Positions 8,888-16,546 of a DNA stretch of 64,000 nt are shown here, piece by piece (position 1 is the stretch's first letter; every line of letters begins with the position of its first letter). The DNA lies in contig NZ_VHLM01000077.1 in NCBI RefSeq assembly GCF_009764685.1, forward strand, positions 178,037 to 242,036. The letters are read 5' to 3'. The stretch comes from Flavobacterium sp. I-STPP5a (GTDB lineage Bacteria > Bacteroidota > Bacteroidia > Flavobacteriales > Flavobacteriaceae). The position numbers and the translations under genes were made by a program. Under the pieces are notes generated by a model. That model made no database searches. It was not told the origin of the DNA and was given only the letters and a program-made list of their open reading frames with translations.

Positions 8888-10399
8888 ATGGAAATCAATC
8901 GGTCATTAGAAGAAATTCAAAATTTCAAAGGAAAGTATCCAAAACAATTGTGGTATTTGTTTTTTAGTGAAATGTGGGAACGGTTTTGTTTCTACGGTAT
9001 GCGTGGTATGCTCGTGGTTTTCATGGTGAATCATTTAGCTATGAATGAAACGGTAGCTAACCTGCAATATGGTGCTACGCAGGCTTGGGTATATGCCTTT
9101 ACATTTATTGGAGGATTATTTGCTGACAAAATTTTAGGTTTAAGAAAGTCACTTTTTTGGGGTGGAATTTTAATGATTATAGGTAGTGTCATCCTAGCTG
9201 TTGATCCTAAGAATTTTTTCTTTATTGGTTTGGGTTTCACAATTGTTGGAACAGGTTTTTTTAAGCCTAATATTTCATCAATGGTAGGGCAATTATATAA
9301 AAATGACGATCCACGCAGAGATGCTGGTTTTTCATTCTTTTATATGGGTGTAAATCTTGGAGCATTGATTGGAGGTTATCTTTGTATTGCTGTGGCGGAA
9401 GGATCTATGTGGCAATCGTTAGTACCGGAAAATTTAAGATGGAATGTTGGCTTCGGGTTTGCGGCGATTGTTATGATTGTAAGTCTGCTAACCTTTACTC
9501 AAACTCAAAAAAGCTTAGGACCAATAGGACTTTCTCCCTTAATGGACATTGAAAAATCGAAGAAAAAAAATCTTGAAATTGCAACATATTTAGGTTCGCT
9601 TTGCGTTATTCCGTTAATAATAATCATGGTTGCAAATACCCAGTATACCGATTATTTTATGATTTTTATTGGTCCTGCATCTATATTGTATTTGTTCTAT
9701 GAAATGAAGAATTTTTCTTTAGTAGAAAATAAAAAGCTTTTAGCTGCTTTAGTGTTTATCATTTTCTCAATCTTCTTTTGGGCTTTTTTTGAGCAAAGTG
9801 GAGGTTCGTTAAGCTTATTTGCTGCAAATAATTTAAACAATGATATTTTGGGAGTTGAATTAAGTCCAAATGGAGTAAACAATGCAGCCAATTCGTTTTT
9901 TGTTATAGGTTTTGCAGCATTAGTGGGATTGGTTTGGTTGTGGATGGCAAAAAGAAAGATTGAACCCAACACAGTTATTAAATTCGGTTTGGCCTTTATA
10001 TTTCTTGCTGGGGGTTTTTGGATATTCTATTACACTAAATTTTTTGCAGATGTTAATGGAAGAACTTCATTAGGGATTTTTACTATTGGTTGGTTGGTGA
10101 TTACTTTTGGAGAATTGTGTTTGTCACCAATAGGAATGTCTGCAATGACTAAGTTGTCTCCTCAAAAAACACAAGCCGTAATTATGGGGATGTGGTTTTT
10201 AGCCAGTGCATACGGACAATATTTTGCTGGAATACTAGGGGCAAATATTGCAGAAGCATCTGAAAATGCATCCAACTTAGACAAACTTTACGTATATGCT
10301 GATGGGTATTACCAATTGGGGATTTATGCTTTAATTGCAGGGTTAGTTTTGATTTTAATTTCACCACTCATTAAAAAATTAATGCAGGAAGTAAAGTAA
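8888..10399 (+). CDS. POT/PTR family peptide:proton symporter (third of three)
   Basis: A 503-residue POT transporter with the helix-1 motif EMWERFCFYGMRGML, the GTGFFKPNISSMVGQLY signature and FYMGVNLGALIGGYL. About 12-14 membrane helices are present, without the loop insertion seen in the second copy. It starts 3 bp after the second transporter stops and ends 52 bp before the next gene. The three copies are divergent, so this is an old expansion rather than a recent duplication. Together with the upstream peptidase they form a peptide-use locus. Confidence 0.92.
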   Translation: MEINRSLEEIQNFKGKYPKQLWYLFFSEMWERFCFYGMRGMLVVFMVNHLAMNETVANLQYGATQAWVYAFTFIGGLFADKILGLRKSLFWGGILMIIGSVILAVDPKNFFFIGLGFTIVGTGFFKPNISSMVGQLYKNDDPRRDAGFSFFYMGVNLGALIGGYLCIAVAEGSMWQSLVPENLRWNVGFGFAAIVMIVSLLTFTQTQKSLGPIGLSPLMDIEKSKKKNLEIATYLGSLCVIPLIIIMVANTQYTDYFMIFIGPASILYLFYEMKNFSLVENKKLLAALVFIIFSIFFWAFFEQSGGSLSLFAANNLNNDILGVELSPNGVNNAANSFFVIGFAALVGLVWLWMAKRKIEPNTVIKFGLAFIFLAGGFWIFYYTKFFADVNGRTSLGIFTIGWLVITFGELCLSPIGMSAMTKLSPQKTQAVIMGMWFLASAYGQYFAGILGANIAEASENASNLDKLYVYADGYYQLGIYALIAGLVLILISPLIKKLMQEVK

Positions 10400-10417
10400 C
10401 TACACCTTTTTTGGTAC

Positions 10418-10435
10418 TATTTTTGAATATATTTG
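10418..10435 (+). promoter_or_regulatory. Two adjacent -7 boxes before the thioredoxin gene
   Basis: TATTTTTG (10418-10425) and TATATTTG (10428-10435) both match the TAnnTTTG consensus. No well-spaced TTG is seen for either, so the exact start site is uncertain. Confidence 0.45.
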
Positions 10436-10451
10436 TAAAAAATAAAACACT

Positions 10452-10910
10452 ATGAAAAAAATTATAATTACGCTTTTGCTGATAACTTTTTCAGTTGTTG
10501 CACAAGCACAAGACTTGGTTTGGGAAACTAATATTAACAAGGCAATGGAAGTTTCGACCAAAACAAAAAAACCGATGTTGTTGTTTTTTACAGGAAGTGA
10601 CTGGTGCGGCTGGTGTATTAGGTTGCAAAAAGAGGTTCTTAAAACACCTGAATTTGCAAAATGGGCAAATGATAATGTAGTATTGGTTGAGCTTGATTTC
10701 CCTAGAAAATCCAATCAAACGGAAGAAACTAAAAAGCAGAATAGTGAATTGCAAATGGCATTTGGGATACAAGGTTTTCCAACGGTACATTTTGCAAATG
10801 CTAAAACTGTTGATGGTAAGATTAATTTTGAAGGTTTAGGTAGTACGGGATATGTTGCTGGAGGACCAGCAGCCTGGTTAGCAGAAGCTAATAAAATTTT
10901 AAAAAAGTAA
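10452..10910 (+). CDS. Exported thioredoxin-fold protein with CGWC motif
   Basis: A 152-residue protein with a signal peptide (cleavage probably after residue 19 or 20, VVAQAQ) and one thioredoxin-like domain of the thioredoxin_7/DUF255-like type. The redox motif WCGWC is at 51-55 and the cis-proline loop GFPT follows near residue 115. It should act as a periplasmic thiol oxidoreductase; the partner is not evident. The next gene on the same strand is a paralogue that lost the cysteines. Its own -7 boxes lie just upstream, so it is probably transcribed separately from the POT genes. Confidence 0.88.
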   Translation: MKKIIITLLLITFSVVAQAQDLVWETNINKAMEVSTKTKKPMLLFFTGSDWCGWCIRLQKEVLKTPEFAKWANDNVVLVELDFPRKSNQTEETKKQNSELQMAFGIQGFPTVHFANAKTVDGKINFEGLGSTGYVAGGPAAWLAEANKILKK

Positions 10911-11021
10911 ATTGATAAGGTTTTTTCTATTTATAAAGATTATTTCAATATATTTCCTTTTTTTGTTATTGAATATTCTGTTTTTTTGTTATTTTTATAA
11001 AAAATTTTTAAGACCTGACTT

Positions 11022-11477
11022 ATGATTAAGAAATTACTTTTTGCGTTTATACTTTCGTATAGTTTTAATATGAGCGCCCAAACCTTAAATTGGTCCACTG
11101 ATGTAAATGCTGCCATCGAAGTAAGTAACAAAGAGAATAAACCCTTGTTGTTATTATTTACAGATAAAAGCGCTTCAAATGACCTTTTATTTTCTCAAGT
11201 TTTAAACACACTTGATTTTGCCTTATGGTCACGTGATAACGTGGTAATTGTAAAAATAGATCTTAATGAGGATAGTACGAATGACAATATTGAACGTAAT
11301 CTAAATTTAAAAAAGGCTTTTGCAATTGATGCAAACCCTTCTATTTGTTTTGCAAGAGGTAGTTCTAGAAAAGGTAAGATAAATTATCAGTTAATAGGTA
11401 AAATGGCTTATAAGCCTGGAGGTGTAAAGGCTTGGTTAGCTGATGCTAAAATACTTTTAACAGTAACCGAAGAATAA
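11022..11477 (+). CDS. Exported thioredoxin-fold paralogue lacking the CXXC motif
   Basis: A 151-residue paralogue of the preceding protein: signal peptide to about residue 19 (MSAQ), then collinear segments (WSTDVNAAIEVSNKENKPLL, DNVVIVKIDL, GGVKAWLADAKILL) that match it throughout. At the place of WCGWC it reads DKSASNDLLF, so both redox cysteines are gone; the cis-proline (NPS) is kept. It cannot do thiol-disulphide exchange by the usual chemistry. The frame is intact and the gene has its own plausible promoter (TTG 10969-10971, N18, TATTTTTA 10990-10997), so it looks like a maintained non-redox protein, perhaps a chaperone or binding partner, rather than a pseudogene. Confidence 0.82.
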   Translation: MIKKLLFAFILSYSFNMSAQTLNWSTDVNAAIEVSNKENKPLLLLFTDKSASNDLLFSQVLNTLDFALWSRDNVVIVKIDLNEDSTNDNIERNLNLKKAFAIDANPSICFARGSSRKGKINYQLIGKMAYKPGGVKAWLADAKILLTVTEE

Positions 11478-11488
11478 TTAGGTATAAT

Positions 11489-13525
11489 TTACTTGATACT
11501 GTAAAATCCCTTTTCACGAGTCATGTGGAAAGGGATTTTTTGTTTGTCACAGCTGTTTTTCCAATATTGCTGAATCGTTTTAAAGTTTGAACCATCTGCT
11601 ACCACCATTTTAGGTTGTAGTTCCATTAATGCTCTATCTAAGTTTATTTTTGTGGATTGAGTTAGTATTAAGATATCGGGTTTTATATTTGGTAAATATT
11701 GCATGGAGCTGTCTAGCACAAATATTCTCTTTTCATTGTAAAATATAAAATTTCGCAAAGACTGTTTTTTTTCTACAGCTGCATTATTGCCTGTCAAGTA
11801 TGTTGTTAAGGCAGTAAGTTCTGTTTTTTTTGGTACATCTATGCTGCTGTTATATATCATGTACGTTTCTCCTTTTTTTATGGTTATAAGTGTTTGTTTG
11901 GGCAAATGAAAAATAATAAGTTCACTATTTGTAGCATCACTCCAACGAGTGTAAAAGTATACTGCTTGAATGACAAGTATTGATGTTAGTACAGCAACTA
12001 GTTTATTGAAGTTTGGTTTTTTTATCCAAATTACGATGCAAATAATACTGGCGTATGCACTTATTAACATAAAAAGCTGTAATGGTATGTCTTTAATTAT
12101 AAACTGTTCAAATGAGGCAATAAAGTGTATTATTTTATTAAGTATAGTAATGCTCCATTCAAACAATTGAGATAAAAATTGTGGAACATCATATACAGCA
12201 GCGCAAAGCATTACGAGTACACCAATTACCATAATTACTCCTAACAATGGTATTACTATTATATTGGTTATAAAAAATAGTCCAGGAAATTGATGGAAAT
12301 AATAAATGCTTAATGGTAGGGTGCCAATCTGTGCTGCAAACGATACGGTTAAGATATCCCAAAAATATTTTGTTAATTTATTTTTTGGTTGGTAAAGCAG
12401 GTTTAGCATTGGCTGTAGCCAAATTATAAAAAATAGCGCTAAATAGCTTAGTTGAAATCCTACGTCAAATAAAAACGAAGGTTCAAAAAGTAGAATTATT
12501 AGCATAGAAACTATTAAGGTATGATAGATGTTTACGCTACGCCTAAGATGACTCCCAATTGCAATAAAAGAGAACATAGTAACAGAGCGTACCACTGATG
12601 GTGCTAAACCAGCAAGTATGCCAAACAAAATAAGTGATGTTAGAATAATAAATAGTTTTATCCAAGAACCTTTTGTAGTATTTGGTACGGGTCTTAAAAC
12701 CAATGTCATAAAAATTAGTATGAAACCTATGTGAAGACCTGAAACGGATAAGATATGTACAGCACCTGCATATTGGTAGTTTTTTATAATTTCGGGTGAG
12801 ATGTCTTGTTGTTGTCCTAGTATAAGTGCCATGGCAACTTGAAGTTCTTCATCCTTAAAATTATGATCTTGTAAGTTGTTTAAAATGCGTGATCTTAATG
12901 CATCCGAGTAGTACCAAAGATCTTTTTTGGATTGTTTTGCAATATTTATGACGTCACTTGAAGTGTACATTTGACCATAAATATGTTTGTTTTCTAAATA
13001 CTTTCCATAGTCAAATTGATAAGGATTTTTGGGTGAAGTGTTGGGGTGTATTGAGGTTTTTAACTGAATAATGCTTCCTATTTTTAATGTTTTTTGGATG
13101 CTATCATTATGTATGTTCAGGACTATTTTACCTGATTTAGTTTCATTGTTAATATGAGTAATGGTTGCTACGTACCGATCACTAAATGAAGTTTTTTTTA
13201 ATTTTTCTCTAATGATTAATGTATACGTTTTTTCTTTTTGGAATACATTTTTAACTTGTAAGTAATGACTCGCTCTGAAACTATCAGAATGTATACGCTG
13301 CGTTGTAATTCCAATTAATCCTGCTAATAACAATGCACTTATTCCAAATAATGATGGTGCTTTATTATTCTTTTTTAGAAAAAAGTATTGTGCTGCTAAT
13401 GCAATAAGTGAAAGTAGTATCGCTGCAAAAATATAATTTGTGGGTAAAAAAATATAATGAGACAAAAGAAGTCCTATTATAAAACCGATTGTAATTTTTA
13501 TCAGTGGGAATTGAAGCACTTTCAT
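11489..13525 (-). CDS. comEC: ComEC/Rec2 family DNA-uptake channel protein
   Basis: A 678-residue polytopic membrane protein. The N-terminal membrane segment, the soluble OB-like region (about 90-200) and the central competence domain (ILSVSGLHIGFIL, LAPSVVRS, VGFQLSYLA) are those of ComEC/Rec2, which carries transforming single-stranded DNA through the inner membrane. The C-terminal about 150 residues resemble the metallo-beta-lactamase-like domain of ComEC, but I see no HxHxDH motif or other metal ligands. I chose the ATG at 13525 (MKVLQFPLIK); the ATG at 13540 adds five residues and is possible. It heads no obvious operon; the NlpC/P60 gene lies 60 bp upstream on the same strand. Confidence 0.87.
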   Translation of the reverse strand: MKVLQFPLIKITIGFIIGLLLSHYIFLPTNYIFAAILLSLIALAAQYFFLKKNNKAPSLFGISALLLAGLIGITTQRIHSDSFRASHYLQVKNVFQKEKTYTLIIREKLKKTSFSDRYVATITHINNETKSGKIVLNIHNDSIQKTLKIGSIIQLKTSIHPNTSPKNPYQFDYGKYLENKHIYGQMYTSSDVINIAKQSKKDLWYYSDALRSRILNNLQDHNFKDEELQVAMALILGQQQDISPEIIKNYQYAGAVHILSVSGLHIGFILIFMTLVLRPVPNTTKGSWIKLFIILTSLILFGILAGLAPSVVRSVTMFSFIAIGSHLRRSVNIYHTLIVSMLIILLFEPSFLFDVGFQLSYLALFFIIWLQPMLNLLYQPKNKLTKYFWDILTVSFAAQIGTLPLSIYYFHQFPGLFFITNIIVIPLLGVIMVIGVLVMLCAAVYDVPQFLSQLFEWSITILNKIIHFIASFEQFIIKDIPLQLFMLISAYASIICIVIWIKKPNFNKLVAVLTSILVIQAVYFYTRWSDATNSELIIFHLPKQTLITIKKGETYMIYNSSIDVPKKTELTALTTYLTGNNAAVEKKQSLRNFIFYNEKRIFVLDSSMQYLPNIKPDILILTQSTKINLDRALMELQPKMVVADGSNFKTIQQYWKNSCDKQKIPFHMTREKGFYSIK
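11503..11541 (+). terminator. Terminator of the thioredoxin pair, inside the 3' end of comEC
   Basis: AAAATCCCTTTTC (11503-11515) pairs with GAAAGGGATTTT (11528-11539), with one bulged T, then a short T run. It serves the plus-strand thioredoxin gene but lies within the coding sequence of the last residues of the convergent comEC gene. Confidence 0.65.
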
Positions 13526-13585
13526 AACTCTAAAGTACACATTTTAAACAAGTAAGAGCTATTTTGTAGTAATAAAATTGTAAAA

Positions 13586-14116
13586 TTATAAAAGTCTATT
13601 AGCTTGAACAAAACTCTTTTTGTAGTAAGGCTCCTTAGTTGATGATACAATTACACCTTTTGATGTAGAGGCATGAATAAATTTAATTTCTTCATCAGAG
13701 GAATCAATTACAATGCCCACGTGATCTATTGTCTTATTTTTGTTGTTAGAAAAAAATACTAAATCCCCTTTATTGACTTTGTCTTTTTTTGCATTTAAAA
13801 CTATTCCAGTTTTGGATAATTGGATTGAATTATGAGGCAAAATAATATCTTGTTGTTTAAATAGGGTAATAATTAATCCAGAGCAGTCAAAACCTTTTGG
13901 ACTAGTTCCTCCATATTTGTAGGGAGCTCCAAGTGCTTTTTGAGCATTTTCTACCACCGATTGGACTATTTTTTCTGTCTTTTTTTTATTTGTTGAAGAT
14001 GTTATTGCTTTGTAGTCGCGTTTTATCGCCGTTGAACTAGAATTTGTAGATGCACAACTGTAACCCAAAAGCACAATAACAGCAACTGTTATACTGCGTC
14101 CGAGTACTTTTTTCAT
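13586..14116 (-). CDS. NlpC/P60 (C40) family lipoprotein, cell-wall peptidase
   Basis: A 176-residue lipoprotein: signal sequence MKKVLGRSITVAV with lipobox LGYSC (Cys21), then an NlpC/P60 domain. The catalytic Cys is in FDCSGL (78), His in DHVGIV (132) and the third polar residue is His in IHAST (149). Such enzymes cut peptide cross-bridges of peptidoglycan, usually gamma-D-glutamyl-diaminopimelate bonds. The start at 14116 is preferred over 14143, since it gives a typical lipoprotein signal. The frame opens 28 bp after lpxB stops on the same strand, so co-transcription with lpxB and surE is likely. Confidence 0.88.
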   Translation of the reverse strand: MKKVLGRSITVAVIVLLGYSCASTNSSSTAIKRDYKAITSSTNKKKTEKIVQSVVENAQKALGAPYKYGGTSPKGFDCSGLIITLFKQQDIILPHNSIQLSKTGIVLNAKKDKVNKGDLVFFSNNKNKTIDHVGIVIDSSDEEIKFIHASTSKGVIVSSTKEPYYKKSFVQANRLL

Positions 14117-14144
14117 TGATATGTATGAAGTTTTGAAATTCAAT

Positions 14145-15257
14145 TTAAAATAAATCTTTTACAATTAAAGCTGCTGTTTTTTCACTGGCACCATGACCAC
14201 CTAATTTGTTCTCTAGAATTATATATTTTTCTAAAATAGTATTGCGTTTTTCGGTTTTCAAGATTTTGTGCAACTCTTCTTTGATGCGTTTTGTATTACA
14301 TTCATCTTGAATGAGTTCTGTAACCACCTCTTCGTCCATAATGAGGTTGACTAATGATATGTATTTTAATGTGATAATTCTTTTTGCAATTTGATAGGAT
14401 ATCCAATTTCCTTTGTAACATACTACTTCTGGTACTTTAAATAGAGCCGTTTCAAGCGTAGCCGTGCCTGAGGTTACTAAAGCTGCTGTAGCATTTTGTA
14501 ATAAATCATAGGTTTTATTTGCTACAAACTGGATGTTACTTTGTGTTATAAATGGGGTGTAAAAAGAGTATTCTTGGCTTGGAGCCCCAGCAATTACAAA
14601 TTGATATTCAGGAAAATCATTAGAAACACTCAGCATGATTTGTAGCATTTTTGTAATTTCTTGTTTTCTACTTCCAGGAAGTATTGCTATGATCGGTTTG
14701 TCACTCAGATTGTTTTGTTTTCTAAAATCTATTTCAGTACCATTCGATTTGTTTTGAATGGCATCTATCAATGGGTGTCCAACAAAGTCAACTGGATATT
14801 GGTGTTTTTCTTCGTAGAATTTTTTCTCAAAAGGTAGTATGACAAACATTTTATCAATGTCTCTTTTAATATCAGATATTCTATTTTCTTTCCAAGCCCA
14901 TATTTGAGGAGAAATATAGTAATGTGTTTTGATTCCTAGTTTTTTGGCCCACTTTGCAATTCGGAGATTAAATCCAGGGTAGTCTATAAAAATCAAAACA
15001 TCAGGTTGGAATTCCTGAATGTTCTTTTTACAAATGGTAATGTTGTTTAGGATTGTTTTTAAATTGAAGACAACCTCAATAAAACCCATAAAGGCTAGCT
15101 CACGATAGTGTTTTACTAATGTACCGCCTACGTTTTGCATTAAATCACCTCCCCAAAAACGAATTTCTGCGTGTGGATCTTTTTTGAAAAGCTCTTTCAT
15201 TAAGTTAGAGCCGTGTAAATCGCCAGAGGCTTCACCTGCAATTATGTAATATTTCAT
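14145..15257 (-). CDS. lpxB: Lipid-A-disaccharide synthase
   Basis: A 370-residue GT19 glycosyltransferase with the diagnostic N-terminus YYIIAGEASGDLHGSNLMK, the segment FWGGDLMQNVGG, the LIFIDYPGFNLRIAKWAK and YYISPQIWAWKENR blocks and the donor-binding part ILPGSRKQEI. It joins UDP-2,3-diacylglucosamine with lipid X to form the lipid A disaccharide on the inner face of the inner membrane. Length is slightly below the common 380. The upstream gene is a small membrane protein 36 bp away and surE beyond it; surE-lpxB order is common in Bacteroidota. Confidence 0.95.
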   Translation of the reverse strand: MKYYIIAGEASGDLHGSNLMKELFKKDPHAEIRFWGGDLMQNVGGTLVKHYRELAFMGFIEVVFNLKTILNNITICKKNIQEFQPDVLIFIDYPGFNLRIAKWAKKLGIKTHYYISPQIWAWKENRISDIKRDIDKMFVILPFEKKFYEEKHQYPVDFVGHPLIDAIQNKSNGTEIDFRKQNNLSDKPIIAILPGSRKQEITKMLQIMLSVSNDFPEYQFVIAGAPSQEYSFYTPFITQSNIQFVANKTYDLLQNATAALVTSGTATLETALFKVPEVVCYKGNWISYQIAKRIITLKYISLVNLIMDEEVVTELIQDECNTKRIKEELHKILKTEKRNTILEKYIILENKLGGHGASEKTAALIVKDLF

Positions 15258-15293
15258 GGTTGTAAACGCTAATGTTGAAAATGAATTCTGAAT

Positions 15294-15566
15294 TTAAATA
15301 ACTAAGGTTAAAATGGCTAATGCTATTACAGAAAAAACAATGCCTTGTGCGATTTTTTCTCTGTTTAATTTTAGAGCTACCCCAAATGCTCCCAGCGTTA
15401 AAACACAGCTTAAGGTTATTATTTTTCCAAGATTACCCTGTGATTTTAATATTTGAATGCCCGCAATAAATTGGTAATCTGTGAAAAAAAACATAAAAAG
15501 GAAGCTGCCTAAACCTGTAGTTAAAAGTCCTATTATAAATCCTATAAGCATGTCTCTCTTATTCAT
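15294..15566 (-). CDS. Small conserved-looking membrane protein, function unknown
   Basis: A 90-residue protein (MNKRDMLIGF start) with about three hydrophobic segments (residues 7-30, 46-65, 72-90) and a short basic loop. I do not recognise a named family. The start at 15566 is chosen because it overlaps the surE stop by 8 bp (ATGAATAA), a typical coupled junction; an upstream ATG at 15599 would overlap surE by 41 bp. It sits between surE and lpxB in the same orientation. The topology is the only thing the sequence shows. Confidence 0.68.
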   Translation of the reverse strand: MNKRDMLIGFIIGLLTTGLGSFLFMFFFTDYQFIAGIQILKSQGNLGKIITLSCVLTLGAFGVALKLNREKIAQGIVFSVIALAILTLVI

Positions 15567-16338
15567 TCCAAGTAAAGGTGTTAAGTTGTTGAATAGCATG
15601 ATGTGCAGTTAAATCAAATTGTACAGGTACTACCGATATGTATCCGTTTTTTAATGCCCACTCATCAGTATCTTCTCCATGATCTTGATTTACAAATTCT
15701 CCAGCTAGCCAATAGTAATCTCTGCCTTGAGGCGTTTTGCGCTTGTCAAATTTTTCTACCCAAATGGCTTTTGCTTGTCGGCATACTCGTATTCCTTTGA
15801 TGTTTTCTTCTTGTAGTTTTGGAAAATTAACATTTAGTAAAACACCCTCGGGTAAACCATTTTCAAGAACTTGTAGTGTAATCTTACGAATAAAGGTTTT
15901 TATGGCGTCAAAATTTGCATTCCAATCATAATCCAAAAGTGAAAACCCAATGGCAGGTATACCTTCAATTCCTGCCTCCATGGCAGCACTCATGGTGCCT
16001 GAGTAGATTACATTTATAGAAGAATTTGAACCATGATTTACGCCAGATACGCAAAGATCTGGTTTTCTTTCTAAGATTTCATTTACAGCGAGTTTAACAC
16101 AATCTACCGGAGTTCCAGAGCAACTGTATTCTAAAAAGGCGTCTGAATCTTTAGATATTTTATTTAAGTATAACGTGCTGTTTATGGTGATGGCATGTCC
16201 CATTGCACTTTGAGGTTTGTCTGGTGCTACAACAACAATTTCGCCAATTTCTTGCATTACAGCTATTAAAGATCTCAGTCCAGGTGCCGATATACCATCG
16301 TCATTTGTAATAAGTATGAGTGGCCTGTTTTTTTTCAT
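15559..16338 (-). CDS. surE: 5'/3'-nucleotidase SurE
   Basis: A 259-residue SurE-family phosphatase. The metal-binding N-terminus ITNDDGISAPG (residues 10-20), SGVNHGSN and YSGTMSAAMEG-like segment (IYSGTMSAAMEAGI) are characteristic. SurE removes phosphate from nucleoside 5'- and 3'-monophosphates in the cytoplasm. The stop overlaps the start of the small membrane protein gene by 8 bp, and lpxB follows. A -7 box on the minus strand (TACATTTG, 16381-16388) lies 43 bp before the start, in the divergent gap shared with the tail-specific protease gene. Confidence 0.95.
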   Translation of the reverse strand: MKKNRPLILITNDDGISAPGLRSLIAVMQEIGEIVVVAPDKPQSAMGHAITINSTLYLNKISKDSDAFLEYSCSGTPVDCVKLAVNEILERKPDLCVSGVNHGSNSSINVIYSGTMSAAMEAGIEGIPAIGFSLLDYDWNANFDAIKTFIRKITLQVLENGLPEGVLLNVNFPKLQEENIKGIRVCRQAKAIWVEKFDKRKTPQGRDYYWLAGEFVNQDHGEDTDEWALKNGYISVVPVQFDLTAHHAIQQLNTFTWNE

Positions 16339-16546
16339 TTACTTAAAATTAAAAAAAAGAATATATATTTATTATAGTAACAAATGTACTGACTGAAATT
16401 GGTAAATACTGAACTAAATGTAAAAATTTAATATCAATTGAACTTTCATTTCATAACAATAAAACATTTTATATCTTTAACAAAAATTTATGGCATCATG
16501 TCTTTATATGGCATGGTTTTTACCGTATCTTAGAATAAAAAAATTC

